Origin: Cryobacterium glucosi
Lineage (GTDB): Bacteria > Actinomycetota > Actinomycetes > Actinomycetales > Microbacteriaceae
Assembly: GCF_004402235.1 (NCBI RefSeq)
Contig: NZ_SOFS01000034.1
Coordinates: 357-64,356, forward strand
Reading direction: 5' to 3'
Length of the DNA stretch: 64,000 nucleotides
Below are positions 1-11,334 of the stretch, piece by piece; positions within the stretch are counted from its first letter, which is position 1; each line of letters starts with the position of its first letter. The notes under the pieces are model-generated. The model saw only the letters and a list, made by a program, of their open reading frames with translations, was not told where the DNA came from and did no database searches. Made by a program: the position numbers and the translations under genes.

Positions 1-8
1 TACAACCA

Positions 9-36
9 CCAGCCAGCCAGCCAGCCAGCCAGCCAG
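9..36. repeat. CCAG tetranucleotide tandem repeat
   Basis: Seven exact tandem copies of CCAG, followed by a degenerate CCGG. It lies at the window edge in front of the phosphatase stop codon (on the other strand). No gene is visible in the first 160 bases. A simple slippage-prone repeat with no evident function. Confidence 0.9.
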
Positions 37-122
37 CCGGCCCGCCCTGCACTGGCCCCGCTACGCCCCAGGCACGCCGGGCGCGTAGCGGCGCAACTGG
101 CGCGCAACCCGCGGAGGTCAAC

Positions 123-154
123 GGGAGCGGTCAGCGGGAGCGGTCAGCGGGAGC
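123..154. repeat. 13-bp tandem repeat (GGGAGCGGTCAGC), about 2.4 copies
   Basis: Two exact copies of GGGAGCGGTCAGC and a partial third lie immediately 3' of the histidine phosphatase gene. It may be a remnant of local duplication. I see no hairpin or coding potential in it. Confidence 0.8.
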
Positions 155-161
155 TCAGGGG

Positions 162-803
162 TCAGCGGGCGGGGACGGCGTCGAGGGCGTCCAGGTCGTT
201 GTCGAGGTCGTCTGTTGCCGTCAGGACCTCGCCGTTGAGTACCTGGAGCGACCAGTCGGTGTCGTCCAGGCTGGCGACGGTCAGGGCCGCGTTGGTGATG
301 GTGCCGACGAACTCGCCGAGGGCCTTCATCAGGGTCAGGCGGATCAGCGTGCCGTGGGAGACGACGATGATCCGGGCCCCGGGGTGCGCCACGGCGAGCT
401 CACGCAAGGCCTCGAGGCCGCGCGCGGCGACATCCGCTTCGGACTCCGCGCCGATGAAGCCGCCGTTGCCGGTCGGACCGCCATCGATGCGCAGGGCGTC
501 GAGCTCAGGGCCGGCGCTCAGGCCCTCTGCGGGACCGTAGTTGCGTTCCACGATCTCCGGGATGCGGCGGGTCACCGTGAGGCCGAGGCCGTCCGCAATG
601 AGGTCGGCGGTTTCCGCGGCCCGGGACAGGGTCGAGGAAACAATGAAGTCCCAGTCGTAGTCCGCCAGGTGGCCGACCGCCTCGGCGGCCTGCGCGCGCC
701 CGGTGTCGTTCAGCGGGATGTCCGACAGACCCTGGATCCGCATGGCGGCATTCCAGTCGGTCTGGCCGTGGCGGATAAGGGCGAAGGTCGTTGGTGAAGT
801 CAC
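162..803 (-). CDS. histidine phosphatase (phosphoglycerate mutase-like) family protein
   Basis: A 213-residue member of the histidine phosphatase superfamily. Residues 8-15 carry the signature RHGQTDWN, whose first His is the phosphorylated nucleophile. The second catalytic His is in VVSHGTLIR near residue 148, and an acid-base Glu is expected at the ERNYGPAEG segment. The family hydrolyses phosphomonoesters such as sugar phosphates, alpha-ribazole phosphate or nucleotides. The sequence lacks the long insertion of true 2,3-BPG-dependent mutases, so a phosphatase is more likely than a glycolytic mutase; the substrate is not predictable. I chose the GTG at 803, just before the conserved TTFALIRHG strand; upstream codons read proline-rich junk from a TTG. 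The SD (GGAG) sits very close to this GTG, so the exact start is uncertain. A second, true mutase-type paralogue lies at 31777-32571. Confidence 0.88.
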   Translation of the reverse strand: MTSPTTFALIRHGQTDWNAAMRIQGLSDIPLNDTGRAQAAEAVGHLADYDWDFIVSSTLSRAAETADLIADGLGLTVTRRIPEIVERNYGPAEGLSAGPELDALRIDGGPTGNGGFIGAESEADVAARGLEALRELAVAHPGARIIVVSHGTLIRLTLMKALGEFVGTITNAALTVASLDDTDWSLQVLNGEVLTATDDLDNDLDALDAVPAR

Positions 804-937
804 TACTCCATTGTCCCCCGGCCGGGGACCCAACCGGGAATCGCCCAGGCGGCCCGGACCCTGCCCGAACGCCTGCGACGCACGGCAGGGCTACGCCCGG
901 CTCTGGGCGGGTGGAGACTGCGCGGGTTGACGCCGGG

Positions 938-2257
938 TCAGGCGGCGACGCTACGCGAGTTGCTCGCGGCCAGGCGGCGGGAGAGCAGTGCGGGCGAGGT
1001 GACGGGAGCCACGACCATGCGCCACAGCGTGACGAGAGACCAGCCGAACATCACGATCAGGAGGCCGTTGCGCGCCGTCAGCAGCACGAGCGCCGACAGG
1101 TCGCCGTTGACGAGGGGCATGTAGAACACCGGGAAGATCAGCGTGGTCAGAACGCCGATGGCGACCATCATGTACGCCGGCGCGCGCCAGGCGTGCCAGC
1201 TGTGGCTGACTCCGACGATGACGACGGGCGCGAGCCACAGCATGTACTGAGGGGACCCGACCTTGTTGAAGATGATGAAGGCGCCGACGAGCGCGAGCGA
1301 CCCGACGAGCAGGAGCTGCGAGACGTCGTGGTGACGGCGCAACGCGACCAGCATGAGCGTGACGATCGCCCCCATGGCGATGAACATCAGCGGATTCATC
1401 AGGGAGGCGACGAGCGTTGTGCCGGGTCCGCTGACCTCGCGGGTGGCGATCGCGTAGTTCTGGTAGATGAACGTGTTCGGGTGGCCGAGGGCGGCGAGCC
1501 AGACCCAGGGGGTCGTGATCGGCGCTTCGAGCTGCATAGCCCGGTCGGACTGCATCGTGACGAAGCCGGTGATGTACTTGAGTCCGCCGAGAGCGAAGAC
1601 AGTGCCGACGACGCCGGCCGTGACCGCGATGCCCGTGAGGATCACCGTGATGCGACGCCGGGACGCGACAACGACGGCGACAACGACGGCCGCCGGCCAG
1701 ACCTTCACCCAGGTGGCGATGGTGAGCAGTGCTGTGGCCACGATCGGGCGACGGGCGAGCAGGACGAGACCCATGATCACGAGCGGGGCGGTGAGGCCCT
1801 CGAGCCGGAGCAGGCCGACGGGGCTCAGGACGAAGCTGATCACGAGGAAGAACCAGGCGGAACGGTAGCCGCTGATCTTGCGGCCGGCATCCGTGAGCAC
1901 CATGACGGCCAGGGCGTTCAGCGCGGCCGTCATCAGGAACCACATCAGCTGGTACAACAGCGGACCGCCGAGGCCGGCGAACACGATCGGGAACAGGGCG
2001 CCGATCGGGTAGACCCACTCGACGTTGATGCCCATCCAGACGTGGTGCACGAGGCCCTGCTGGGCCCAGGTGCGGTAGAGGGGCAGGTCGCCGAGGACAT
2101 TGCCGGTCAGGATCGCGGGGAGGAGGGCCAGGAGGAAGACGACGTGGATGGCGATGAAGCCGATCACGAGGGTGCGGGGGGTTTCCAGCCACAGGCGGCG
2201 GGCGGGCGTGAGAACGCGTCGGACCCGGTGGTCGACCTGGTCAAGAATGTAGGACAT
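938..2257 (-). CDS. polytopic membrane glycosyltransferase, GT87-like (DUF2029)
   Basis: A 439-residue integral membrane protein with about ten hydrophobic helices. Short loops carry charged residues, including an early extracytoplasmic GDLPLYRTWAQQG segment and a later PQYMLWLAP helix. This pattern fits the polyprenyl-phosphate-sugar dependent GT-C glycosyltransferases of the GT87/DUF2029 group. In actinobacteria these add mannose or arabinose to lipoglycans or glycolipids outside the membrane. The acceptor cannot be inferred. The start is the ATG at 2257, preceded by the SD AGAGGTGAG at good spacing; a longer frame to 2305 lacks an SD. It is followed on the same strand by the histidine phosphatase after about 130 bp. 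Family assignment rests on topology and a few motifs rather than a decisive catalytic signature. Confidence 0.7.
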   Translation of the reverse strand: MSYILDQVDHRVRRVLTPARRLWLETPRTLVIGFIAIHVVFLLALLPAILTGNVLGDLPLYRTWAQQGLVHHVWMGINVEWVYPIGALFPIVFAGLGGPLLYQLMWFLMTAALNALAVMVLTDAGRKISGYRSAWFFLVISFVLSPVGLLRLEGLTAPLVIMGLVLLARRPIVATALLTIATWVKVWPAAVVVAVVVASRRRITVILTGIAVTAGVVGTVFALGGLKYITGFVTMQSDRAMQLEAPITTPWVWLAALGHPNTFIYQNYAIATREVSGPGTTLVASLMNPLMFIAMGAIVTLMLVALRRHHDVSQLLLVGSLALVGAFIIFNKVGSPQYMLWLAPVVIVGVSHSWHAWRAPAYMMVAIGVLTTLIFPVFYMPLVNGDLSALVLLTARNGLLIVMFGWSLVTLWRMVVAPVTSPALLSRRLAASNSRSVAA

Positions 2258-2394
2258 TTCACTCACCTCTGCAGACGGCCAAAAGCCCGGGAGGGCAGAC
2301 TTCATCCAAATTATAGGTTTGTGCGCTGGGTTGCAAGACAGTTCTGCCCGGTTACCGGCCCTTCCTGCTGAGAGAGCTCACAGACTGATGGCGG

Positions 2395-5300
2395 TCAGGC
2401 GAGCAGTTCGCGGATGTCCGCGGCCGTGAGCGCGGTTCCCCTGGCGCCGTCGGCGGAGAGCACGCTGTCGAAGAGGCGTGCCTTGGTGGCCTTGAGTGCC
2501 ATGACCTTCTCCTCGATCGTGTTCTTCGCGACGAGCCGGTAGACGAACACATTCTTGGTCTGGCCGATCCGGTGCATCCGGTCGACGGCCTGCGCCTCGG
2601 TCGCGGGGTTCCACCAGGGGTCGAGCAGGATGGCGTAGTCGGCCTCGGTCAGGTTGAGCCCGAAGCCTCCGGCCTTGAGGCTGATCAGGAACACCGAATT
2701 GGTACCGGTCTTGAACTCGTCGATCACCGCAGCCCGGTTGCGGGTCTTGCCGTCGAGGTAGGAGTAGCTGATGCCGGCGGCTTCGAGCCGGTTGCGGGCC
2801 CGGCCGAGGTACTGGGTGAACTGGCTGAAAATGAGGGTGCGGTGCCCGCCGGCGACGATGTCTTCGAGCAGTTCGAGGAGCGCGTCGAGCTTGGTTGAGG
2901 GGATCCCGTCGTACTTGGCGTCGTAGAGGCCCGCGTCGAGGCTGAGCTGGCGGAGCATCGTGAGGGAGCGGAAGATCTCGAAACGGTTCGCGTTCAGGTT
3001 CTCGATCAGGCCGAGCACCTTCTGCCGTTCCCGCTGCAGGTGGGTGTCGTAGACGGCCCGGTGCCGGGGGTTCAGGGTCAGCTCGAGCACCTGTTCCTGC
3101 TTGCTCGGCAGGTCGCCGGCGACCTCCTCCTTGGTGCGGCGCAGCATGAACGGGCGGATGCGGCGGCGGAGCTGGGCGAGCCGTTCGTCGTTCGCGTCCC
3201 GCTCGATGGGCTTCTGGTAAAAGTCGGCGAAACGGGTGGGGCTCGGGAACAGGCCGGGCGCGGTGATCGACAGCAGCGACCAGAACTCCATCAGGTTGTT
3301 CTCGAGCGGGGTGCCGGTGATCGCGAGCTTGAACGGCGTGTCGAGGCGACGGGCGCACTGGTAGGCCCGGGAGGTGCGGTTCTTCACGAACTGGGCCTCG
3401 TCGAGCAGGAGACCCGCCCACGGCACCGCGTTGTACTCGTCGAAGTCCAGGCGGAACAACGTGTACGAGGTGATCACGACATCCGCTTCGGCGTGCAGGG
3501 CCGCGATGCCCGTCGCCCGTTTGCGCGAGGTCTCCGTGACGGATGCGACGCGCAGGTCCGGCGCGAATCTCGCGCACTCTGCGGCCCAGTTGGAGACGAC
3601 GCTCGTGGGCGCGACGACGAGGAACGGGTGCGCGGGAGCGTCCAGGTCGCGTGCGGCCACCGCTCGGCTGATCAGGGCGATCGCCTGCAGGGTCTTGCCG
3701 AGTCCCATGTCGTCGGCGAGGATCCCGCCGAGCCGGTGGTCATGAAGGAAGCCGAGCCACTCGAAGCCCGACTGCTGGTAGCTGCGGAGGGTCGCGTGCA
3801 CGCCGTCCGGCAGGGGGAGTGTCGGTACCCGTTCGACGTCGGTGAGGCCGGCGACGATGTCGCGCCAGCCGGCGGCCTGGCTCGTGACGACGCCGAGTTC
3901 CTGCAGTTCCTCCCAGAGATCCGCCTGGAAGGGGCTGATGCCGAGGGAGGTCGCGGATGGTTCCTGCAGGCTGCGGGCCTCCTCGATCAGTCGGCGCAAG
4001 GTGTGCAGTTCGGGCCGGTCAAGGCTGAAATAGATGCCGCTGGGCAGGATGAGGATGTCCTGGCCGGTGGCGAGTGCCCGGAACAGCACGTCGAAGGGCA
4101 CGTCCTCTCCGTCGATCGAGACGGACACCGCGAGATTGAACCAGTCCCGGTCGTCGAGGCGCTCGCTCGTGCCGACGCTGATCACCGGGGCGGTGTCCGC
4201 CGCCCGGTAGTCGACCACGACGCCGCTCTGCACGACGACGACGTCGGGGAGTACTTCGAGCCGCGGCACGACCCCCTCGAGGAAGTCGATCATGCCGGCG
4301 CCGGTGAGTTCGGAGTGCCCGGACAGCCGGGGCACCCCGCCGCGCCGCGGGGCGAGCTCGGTGAGGGGTGCGAGCAGTTCGTCGACGGAGCGGAGGATCC
4401 GTGCCTCGGCGGCGGAGTCCCGGTAGCGGTGCTCTCCCGGAGCCGGCCGCAGTTCGAGGTCGTATTCCCCTGCTGGGGTTTCGGTGCTGGTGCTGGTGCT
4501 GGTGGCGGCCGGGCCCGCCTGGTAGCGCCACGCCCAGTTCAGAGCGATGCGCGCATCCGCCTGGTGGCTGATCGTGAGCGTGAGCGCGGGGCGCGGGCTT
4601 TCGGGCAGCTCGAACGAGTCGTCGCGGCTCGTGACGAGAGCGCGATCGCGGAGGTACGGGTAGAACTCGGTGAGGAAGTCGGGCTCGTCGTCGGTGGGCA
4701 CGTCGATCGACTGACCGGTGACGGCGAGGTTGCGCAGCTCCCTGCTGACCTCGACGGCGAGCGGGGCAAGAGTCAGCCGGCCGCCGGTCGGGTCCCCGGC
4801 GGGGGCGTCCTGCCAGGTGTAGATGCCGTGCGCCGGGTCGCCGGTGAAACCGAACCGGCCGCCGGGCAGCCGGCGCTCGTCGAGCACGACCGTGGGGGTG
4901 AGGGCGAGACCGGCCATTGTGCGGCGGATGTCGAGCTCGAGTGATGCCGGACGCTCGTTGATGTGGACGGGATCCTGGGCGCCCGAGGTGGAGATGAGCG
5001 GGATGCCGGCGGCCGTCGCCTCCTCGAGCAGGCCCCAGAGCGCCCGGTCCGGGAAGTCGTCGAGCTGGATCCACTGCGTCGCCGAGCCGTAGTACGGGCG
5101 TCCGGCGAGGTGCAGGGCATAGATCGCGGAAAGCACCCGCCGCTGGGCGCGCTGCGCGGTGCCCGCGGTCTGGGCGATGTTGTCCCAGGTCAGGGCACCG
5201 CGGATCCAGCGGCCCTGCTTGCCCAGCAGCATCGGCCGGGCGGCGAGATGCCGTCCGCCGGACTGGAAACGGGAGTTGACCGGGGCGAGCACCTGGAACT

Positions 5301-5796
5301 GCAACGCGAGTTCTGTCCCGGTCTGCGTGGCCGCTTCACCGGGGGTGGGCAGGCCGCCGAGCGCGCTGCGCCAGCGCGGAACCGTCGGCGTCGGCGGCGC
5401 CGCGGGGACGCGCGGAGACTGGAGTGCATACAACGCCGGCGGCGCGGACCGCCTGCGGAAGCGGTCGACGTCGCCCTCGTCGACCTCGATCGAGCCCGGG
5501 TTGCCGCCGTTCCGGCTGGTGACGAGCAGGGCGGCGACATGCTTGCAGTTGGTTCGCATCGGGCAGGTGCAGAGCCCGGTCGCGCGCACCGCGACCCCGG
5601 CAGGATTCAGGATGAACGAAATGGTCACCGTGTACGGCGTGCGTCCGGTGCCCCGGACCTTTCCGATGAGCCTGGTGCCCGAGTCGTCCCAGACTTCGGA
5701 CAGGACGTGGCCGTTGCGCGCATAACGTTCACCGCGCGAAAAGGCCTGGCTTCCGACGAGGAGGGCGATCTCGTGTGAGCTGAGAGAGTGAGCCAT
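2395..5796 (-). CDS. SNF2-family helicase with N-terminal SWIM zinc finger
   Basis: A 1133-residue DNA translocase of the Swi2/Snf2 class (superfamily 2). Residues 76-86 form a SWIM zinc finger (C76-x-C78, C84-x-H86). A long middle region is typical of bacterial SWIM/SNF2 proteins. The ATPase begins with motif I DDMGLGKT near residue 697, then motif II DEAQ near residue 799 and motif III TGTPLEN. The second RecA lobe holds the SLKAGGFGLNL and DRMHRIGQ motifs and ends near residue 1110. Bacterial members (RapA/HepA relatives) are thought to remodel nucleoprotein complexes in transcription or repair; no specific partner is known here. The start ATG at 5796 has only a distant AAGGA 15 bases upstream, so translation initiation may be weak or start elsewhere nearby. 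The GT87-like gene follows 137 bp downstream on the same strand. Confidence 0.95.
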   Translation of the reverse strand: MAHSLSSHEIALLVGSQAFSRGERYARNGHVLSEVWDDSGTRLIGKVRGTGRTPYTVTISFILNPAGVAVRATGLCTCPMRTNCKHVAALLVTSRNGGNPGSIEVDEGDVDRFRRRSAPPALYALQSPRVPAAPPTPTVPRWRSALGGLPTPGEAATQTGTELALQFQVLAPVNSRFQSGGRHLAARPMLLGKQGRWIRGALTWDNIAQTAGTAQRAQRRVLSAIYALHLAGRPYYGSATQWIQLDDFPDRALWGLLEEATAAGIPLISTSGAQDPVHINERPASLELDIRRTMAGLALTPTVVLDERRLPGGRFGFTGDPAHGIYTWQDAPAGDPTGGRLTLAPLAVEVSRELRNLAVTGQSIDVPTDDEPDFLTEFYPYLRDRALVTSRDDSFELPESPRPALTLTISHQADARIALNWAWRYQAGPAATSTSTSTETPAGEYDLELRPAPGEHRYRDSAAEARILRSVDELLAPLTELAPRRGGVPRLSGHSELTGAGMIDFLEGVVPRLEVLPDVVVVQSGVVVDYRAADTAPVISVGTSERLDDRDWFNLAVSVSIDGEDVPFDVLFRALATGQDILILPSGIYFSLDRPELHTLRRLIEEARSLQEPSATSLGISPFQADLWEELQELGVVTSQAAGWRDIVAGLTDVERVPTLPLPDGVHATLRSYQQSGFEWLGFLHDHRLGGILADDMGLGKTLQAIALISRAVAARDLDAPAHPFLVVAPTSVVSNWAAECARFAPDLRVASVTETSRKRATGIAALHAEADVVITSYTLFRLDFDEYNAVPWAGLLLDEAQFVKNRTSRAYQCARRLDTPFKLAITGTPLENNLMEFWSLLSITAPGLFPSPTRFADFYQKPIERDANDERLAQLRRRIRPFMLRRTKEEVAGDLPSKQEQVLELTLNPRHRAVYDTHLQRERQKVLGLIENLNANRFEIFRSLTMLRQLSLDAGLYDAKYDGIPSTKLDALLELLEDIVAGGHRTLIFSQFTQYLGRARNRLEAAGISYSYLDGKTRNRAAVIDEFKTGTNSVFLISLKAGGFGLNLTEADYAILLDPWWNPATEAQAVDRMHRIGQTKNVFVYRLVAKNTIEEKVMALKATKARLFDSVLSADGARGTALTAADIRELLA

Positions 5797-5850
5797 AAGG
5801 GGGAAGAGGGTTCCTTAGAAGGTCGAACCCCATTCTCCCACGGTGTGGCC

Positions 5851-5881
5851 GGCAGCGGAGGCGGCGGCGGCCTCCGCTGCC
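5851..5881 (-). terminator. strong GC hairpin after the universal stress gene
   Basis: A perfect 12-bp inverted repeat (GGCAGCGGAGGC at 5851-5862 and its complement at 5870-5881) with a 7-base loop begins three bases past the stress-protein stop codon. There is no T-run on the minus strand, so it would be a U-less terminator of the kind common in high-GC actinobacteria, or an mRNA 3' stabiliser. Confidence 0.5.
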
Positions 5882-5883
5882 GC

Positions 5884-6792
5884 TCAGCGGGCGAGGCGGG
5901 CGGCGGCGCCGGTGGGGACGACGACGAGCGGCACCGGAAGGGCGTTGAGCATCCGGTGGGCGGTGATGCCGAGGAAGATCGTGGTCGGCTGGGCGAGGCG
6001 GCTCGAACCGACGAAGGCGACTTCGTCCGTTCGCCACTCGATGGCCTCCACCGCGGACTCCACGTTCTCGCCGACGGCGACCTCGGTCGTGATGGCGCCC
6101 GGAGCAGACGATCGCGTCGAGTAATACTCGAGCACCGATTCGAGATGCGCCGTGCTCTCCGCGGTCCGGGCCGCCTCGACAGCGGGCGTCGACTCGCCGT
6201 GCTGGGCGCGCCGGGAGTCGACCTCGACGAGGGTGAGGAAGCGCACGTCAACGCTGAGGCCCTCCGTGAACGCCAGCAGCGAATCGAGGAGAGTCGACCA
6301 GCCGGGCCGGGTTCCGATCGCGCAGGTGATCCGGGAGATCTGCGCCGGGGCGAGGTACCCGTGCGGCGCGAGGGCGACGGGTACGGGCGAGGCGTGCAGG
6401 AGGGCGTTTGCGACACTGCCGATCGTGTAGCGACCGCGGATGCCGTGGCGTGAGGCTCCGACGACGATCCGGTCGGAGTCGAATTCCGTGACGGCCCTCA
6501 GCAGCCCGTCGGAGGTCGCATCCGCCCAGATCAGGTGCGTCGTGGCCACGATGTCGGCCGGCACTCTCGCCGCGGCGCCGGCGAGCCACTCGAGGCCCTG
6601 CTGTTCGAGGAGTGCCTCGAAGTCGGAGCCGGAGGCGCGCAGCCGGGAGGGCGCGATAGTGGAGTGCGGCAGCACGAGGCACAGCCGCAGCTCGGCTCCG
6701 GTCAGCCGGGCGAGGGCGACCCCGAGTTCGATGGCATCATTGCCGCGATCGGTCGCTTCGTAGGCGACGACGTAGCTCGCTGTCCTGGTCAC
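5884..6792 (-). CDS. universal stress protein with two UspA domains
   Basis: A 302-residue protein formed of two tandem UspA domains, about residues 3-140 and 150-302. Each begins with a beta strand (YVVAYEATDRGNDAIE; then ITCAIGTRPGWS). Each ends in the nucleotide-binding type loop: VVGASRHGIRGRYTIGSVAN in the first, and a diverged FVGSSRLAQPTTIFLGITAH in the second. The first domain keeps the G-x2-G-x9-G(S/T) ATP-binding spacing; the second looks degenerate, so only one domain may bind ATP. Such proteins are cytosolic and induced by growth arrest or hypoxia. The GTG at 6792 is preceded by AGGGAG at 7 bases. Upstream residues of the longer frame are low-complexity and overlap a decanucleotide repeat, which supports this shorter start. 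Confidence 0.9.
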   Translation of the reverse strand: MTRTASYVVAYEATDRGNDAIELGVALARLTGAELRLCLVLPHSTIAPSRLRASGSDFEALLEQQGLEWLAGAAARVPADIVATTHLIWADATSDGLLRAVTEFDSDRIVVGASRHGIRGRYTIGSVANALLHASPVPVALAPHGYLAPAQISRITCAIGTRPGWSTLLDSLLAFTEGLSVDVRFLTLVEVDSRRAQHGESTPAVEAARTAESTAHLESVLEYYSTRSSAPGAITTEVAVGENVESAVEAIEWRTDEVAFVGSSRLAQPTTIFLGITAHRMLNALPVPLVVVPTGAAARLAR

Positions 6793-6852
6793 GCTGGATC
6801 TCCCTGGGTTCTCGGTGAAATGTCGGTGGGGCTGGTTTGTGCGCTTCGTGGC

Positions 6853-6882
6853 CGGTGCTGCTCGGTGCTGCTCGGTGCTGCT
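6853..6882. repeat. three tandem copies of CGGTGCTGCT
   Basis: Three exact 10-bp units lie between the copper amine oxidase stop and the universal stress protein start, in the stress gene's 5' region. Degenerate half units (GCTGGTCAGTGCTGG) follow up to the oxidase stop. This could alter promoter spacing by slippage, but no regulatory role is evident. Confidence 0.8.
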
Positions 6883-6891
6883 CAACGCTGG

Positions 6892-8823
6892 TCAGTGCTG
6901 GTCGTGATGCTCATGTCCGTGCGCGTGTCCTGCGGCACCCGGCTGCACGTCGAGGGAGGGGTTGCGGTCGAAGAAGCCGACCGGCTTGAGCCAGAATGAC
7001 ACGGTGTCGGCCGGCATGACGGGCCACTCCTCCGGGCGGGTGATGTGGTGGATGCCGAAGACGTACCAGAGCACGATGTCGGTGTTCCGCACCGGCCGCC
7101 CGGCGCGGGTCCACTCGGGCAGGCCGTGGTCGACCGCGCTCTGGTTGACGAACTCGCCGCAGGGCCAGCGCTGCGTCTCGTCTCCGGGGGTGACCCACAC
7201 CGTGTGCCCGATCACCTGGGCGCGCTGGAACACCGGCGAGGAGGGGTCGAAGAACGAGGGAATGGCGCCGCCCGGAACGAGCTTGTACGACACCGGGGTG
7301 CCGAGCCCGTTCAACGTCGCCTCGTTCACGACCTTCCAGCTGCGTTGGGTGGCCCAGTCATAGTCGTCGAAGCCCTCGGTCTCGATCGGCGTGTTCCGCT
7401 GGGTGAGGGCGAGGCCGAGCGGATTCGCTTCGTCGATCGGCTCGACGCGCGTCTCGGAGCGGAACACCGTGTTCTCGGTCCCGTCGATGTCGAGGTCCAT
7501 CCGGGCGACGATGAAGTGCTGGTGGAAGGGGGCGTATGTGCGGGTGTCCACAAGGGTGCCGTTCGGATGCGGGTGGCCCGCGTCGAGGCTCGTGACGACC
7601 ATGATCCCGGTCGCGCGCACCTCGCACTCCATATTGCCGTCCTGGTAGAAGCGCCAGTAGACGAGGTATTCGTAGTTCGCGACGGTGACGTGGAAGGAGA
7701 CGACGAGGCGACGCATCCGCCGTACCTCCGATCCGCCATCGTGGTCGACGTGCTTCCAGAGCACGGCGTTGTCCTCTTCGTGGATGCAGATGGCGTTGGG
7801 AATCGAGTACGGTTCGCCGGCGCTGTTGTGCAGCACGGCGTCGAGGTAGCGGATCTCGCCGAGGCAATCGCAGCCCAGTTCGAGTGAGGTCGTCATGAAG
7901 CCCAGGCCCCACTCGCCGATATCGAAAGCCGTGCGACGGAAATGATCGACGCTCGGATCCCGGTAGGGCACGACCATTTCGGCGAAGGAGAGCCGGTTGG
8001 CGATCGGGCGGACGCGCTCGCCGTCCCGGTAGCTCACCTCGTGCAGCGTCATGCCCTCCCGGTAGTTGAAGCCGACCCGGAGCGACCAGTTCTGCCACTC
8101 GACCCGGTGGCCGGTGACGGTGAAGCTCGGCCCCTCTGCCTGCACGATGTCGAGCGGCCTCAGCGGAGGCCGCCGGCTCAGGTCGCGGATGCGAGGAGGG
8201 ATGAGATGCGGCACGTATTCGCCCATCACGGCCGGGCGGTCGACCGCGAACGAGTCCTCGACGTCGAGGAGTTCCATCGTGTTGACGTCGATCACGAAGT
8301 GCAGTCCGCTCACCGGTCCGGCATAGGGGTTGGCGCCCGCCTCCGCGCGCACCCAGACGTCGGACCAGCCGATCCTCCTGCCCCGGAATCGCTCAGGGAT
8401 GACGGCGTCACCGTATGTCCAGGTGTCGATGAAGACGTTGTCGAGATCGGTGATGTCCCGGCTGGCGAGGGCGGCGACGACGTCAGGGTGCGCGCGGAGA
8501 GCCGCATCCGCTTCGTCCCACTCGTCGACCGTGAAGTTGGCCTGCACGCCCGGCACCGTGGTCCAGTCGAGCAGGGCGTCTGCGCTGAGGGAGACGACCG
8601 CCACCCAGGTGCTGTTCTCGGCCCGGTTCAGCACGACGAGCCGGGCGAGGCGCTCGGGCACCGCACCGGCACGATCGAAGGCGGACCTGGCGTGCCGGCC
8701 CGGCTCGACGAGTTCGATCGAGGCGAAGCGCCAGCCCGGTCCGACACCGCGCTCGCGGCCGACGATGGCAGCGGCCGCGGTGAACTCGTCGGCCGTCAGC
8801 GGGTCGAGGGGATGGAAGGTCAT
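6892..8823 (-). CDS. copper-containing primary amine oxidase
   Basis: A 643-residue enzyme that would oxidise primary amines to aldehydes with release of ammonia and hydrogen peroxide. The cofactor motif [10 protein letters not shown] places the topaquinone-precursor Tyr at residue 384 (N383-Y384-E385). The presumed catalytic base is D301 in DIGEWGLG. Copper ligands fit H434-x-H436 ([12 protein letters not shown]) and H592 or H593 ([14 protein letters not shown]). Length and domain order match bacterial and fungal enzymes such as those of Arthrobacter. There is no signal peptide, so it should be cytosolic. The C-terminus ends with a His-rich tail ([11 protein letters not shown], residues 633-643) that could bind copper and is unusual. 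The start ATG at 8823 follows GAGGAG at 5 bases. The natural substrate (tyramine, phenylethylamine, histamine, putrescine) cannot be told from sequence. Confidence 0.95.
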   Translation of the reverse strand: MTFHPLDPLTADEFTAAAAIVGRERGVGPGWRFASIELVEPGRHARSAFDRAGAVPERLARLVVLNRAENSTWVAVVSLSADALLDWTTVPGVQANFTVDEWDEADAALRAHPDVVAALASRDITDLDNVFIDTWTYGDAVIPERFRGRRIGWSDVWVRAEAGANPYAGPVSGLHFVIDVNTMELLDVEDSFAVDRPAVMGEYVPHLIPPRIRDLSRRPPLRPLDIVQAEGPSFTVTGHRVEWQNWSLRVGFNYREGMTLHEVSYRDGERVRPIANRLSFAEMVVPYRDPSVDHFRRTAFDIGEWGLGFMTTSLELGCDCLGEIRYLDAVLHNSAGEPYSIPNAICIHEEDNAVLWKHVDHDGGSEVRRMRRLVVSFHVTVANYEYLVYWRFYQDGNMECEVRATGIMVVTSLDAGHPHPNGTLVDTRTYAPFHQHFIVARMDLDIDGTENTVFRSETRVEPIDEANPLGLALTQRNTPIETEGFDDYDWATQRSWKVVNEATLNGLGTPVSYKLVPGGAIPSFFDPSSPVFQRAQVIGHTVWVTPGDETQRWPCGEFVNQSAVDHGLPEWTRAGRPVRNTDIVLWYVFGIHHITRPEEWPVMPADTVSFWLKPVGFFDRNPSLDVQPGAAGHAHGHEHHDQH

Positions 8824-8944
8824 CGGGGCTCCTCATCATCGAAGGCGTGTCTCGGCGGCGCTGTCGCCTGCCGCCGTTTGCGGTCATTATGGCACCGGTA
8901 CCGCCGGACGCGAGTGCTGGCGCCGAGCGTCGCCAGCCTCTAAA

Positions 8945-8965
8945 CTTGAGTCGACGCGACTCAGC
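8945..8965 (+). promoter_or_regulatory. HAIR-type operator (HspR site) before clpB
   Basis: CTTGAGT (8945-8951), 7 bases, then ACTCAGC (8959-8965). The HspR-associated inverted repeat consensus is CTTGAGT-N7-ACTCAAG; 12 of 14 arm positions match with exact spacing. It lies 43 bp before the clpB start. In Streptomyces and mycobacteria HspR represses dnaK and clpB through such sites, so heat-inducible, HspR-controlled expression is predicted. A second inverted repeat, GCTGGCG-N8-CGCCAGC (8916-8937), sits just upstream. Confidence 0.8.
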
Positions 8966-9008
8966 TTTGTTTGTCGGCGGGCTGTCGCACGAGAGAGAGG
9001 AACTTCCC

Positions 9009-11195
<2,187 letters not shown>

Positions 11196-11213
11196 AGCGC
11201 CGGCCCGTATCAT

Positions 11214-11274
11214 CGCGAGAGCGGGTGAGGCGTCGTTTTCGCACCCTGAAACCGACGATTCACCCGCTTTCGCG
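11214..11274. repeat. intergenic palindrome, family A, copy 1
   Basis: Arms of 22 bp (11214-11235 and 11253-11274), matching at 19 of 22 positions, start CGCGAGAGCGGG and flank a 17-base centre. Copies 2 (13213-13273) and 3 (53949-54009) have near-identical arms but different centres. It lies between clpB and the alcohol dehydrogenase, both on the plus strand, and could end the clpB transcript; no T-run. Confidence 0.85.
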
Positions 11275-11334
11275 GTCAGCGGAACGGGGGCTGGGCGACG
11301 GCGTGCCGGCGAGGTCGGGAACTAGGCTCGGAGC

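Noticed and set aside
9-36. CRISPR-like repeat array
   Set aside because: The CCAG units are contiguous with no spacers; it is a microsatellite. No other spaced repeat array exists in the window.
791-2371. Long plus-strand open frame (526 codons) opposite the GT87-like gene
   Set aside because: Composition is Arg/Asp/Gly/His-rich as expected for an antisense frame of a high-GC gene; no SD and no recognisable domain. The same applies to long frames at 3040-4944 (+), 8961-11213 (-), 16173-17687 (+), 18069-20468 (+), 20733-22865 (-), 34241-36556 (-) and 46194-48356 (+).
8847-9008. In-frame upstream extension of clpB
   Set aside because: The extra 54 codons are not Clp-like, run through the HAIR operator, and the ATG at 9009 has a good SD.
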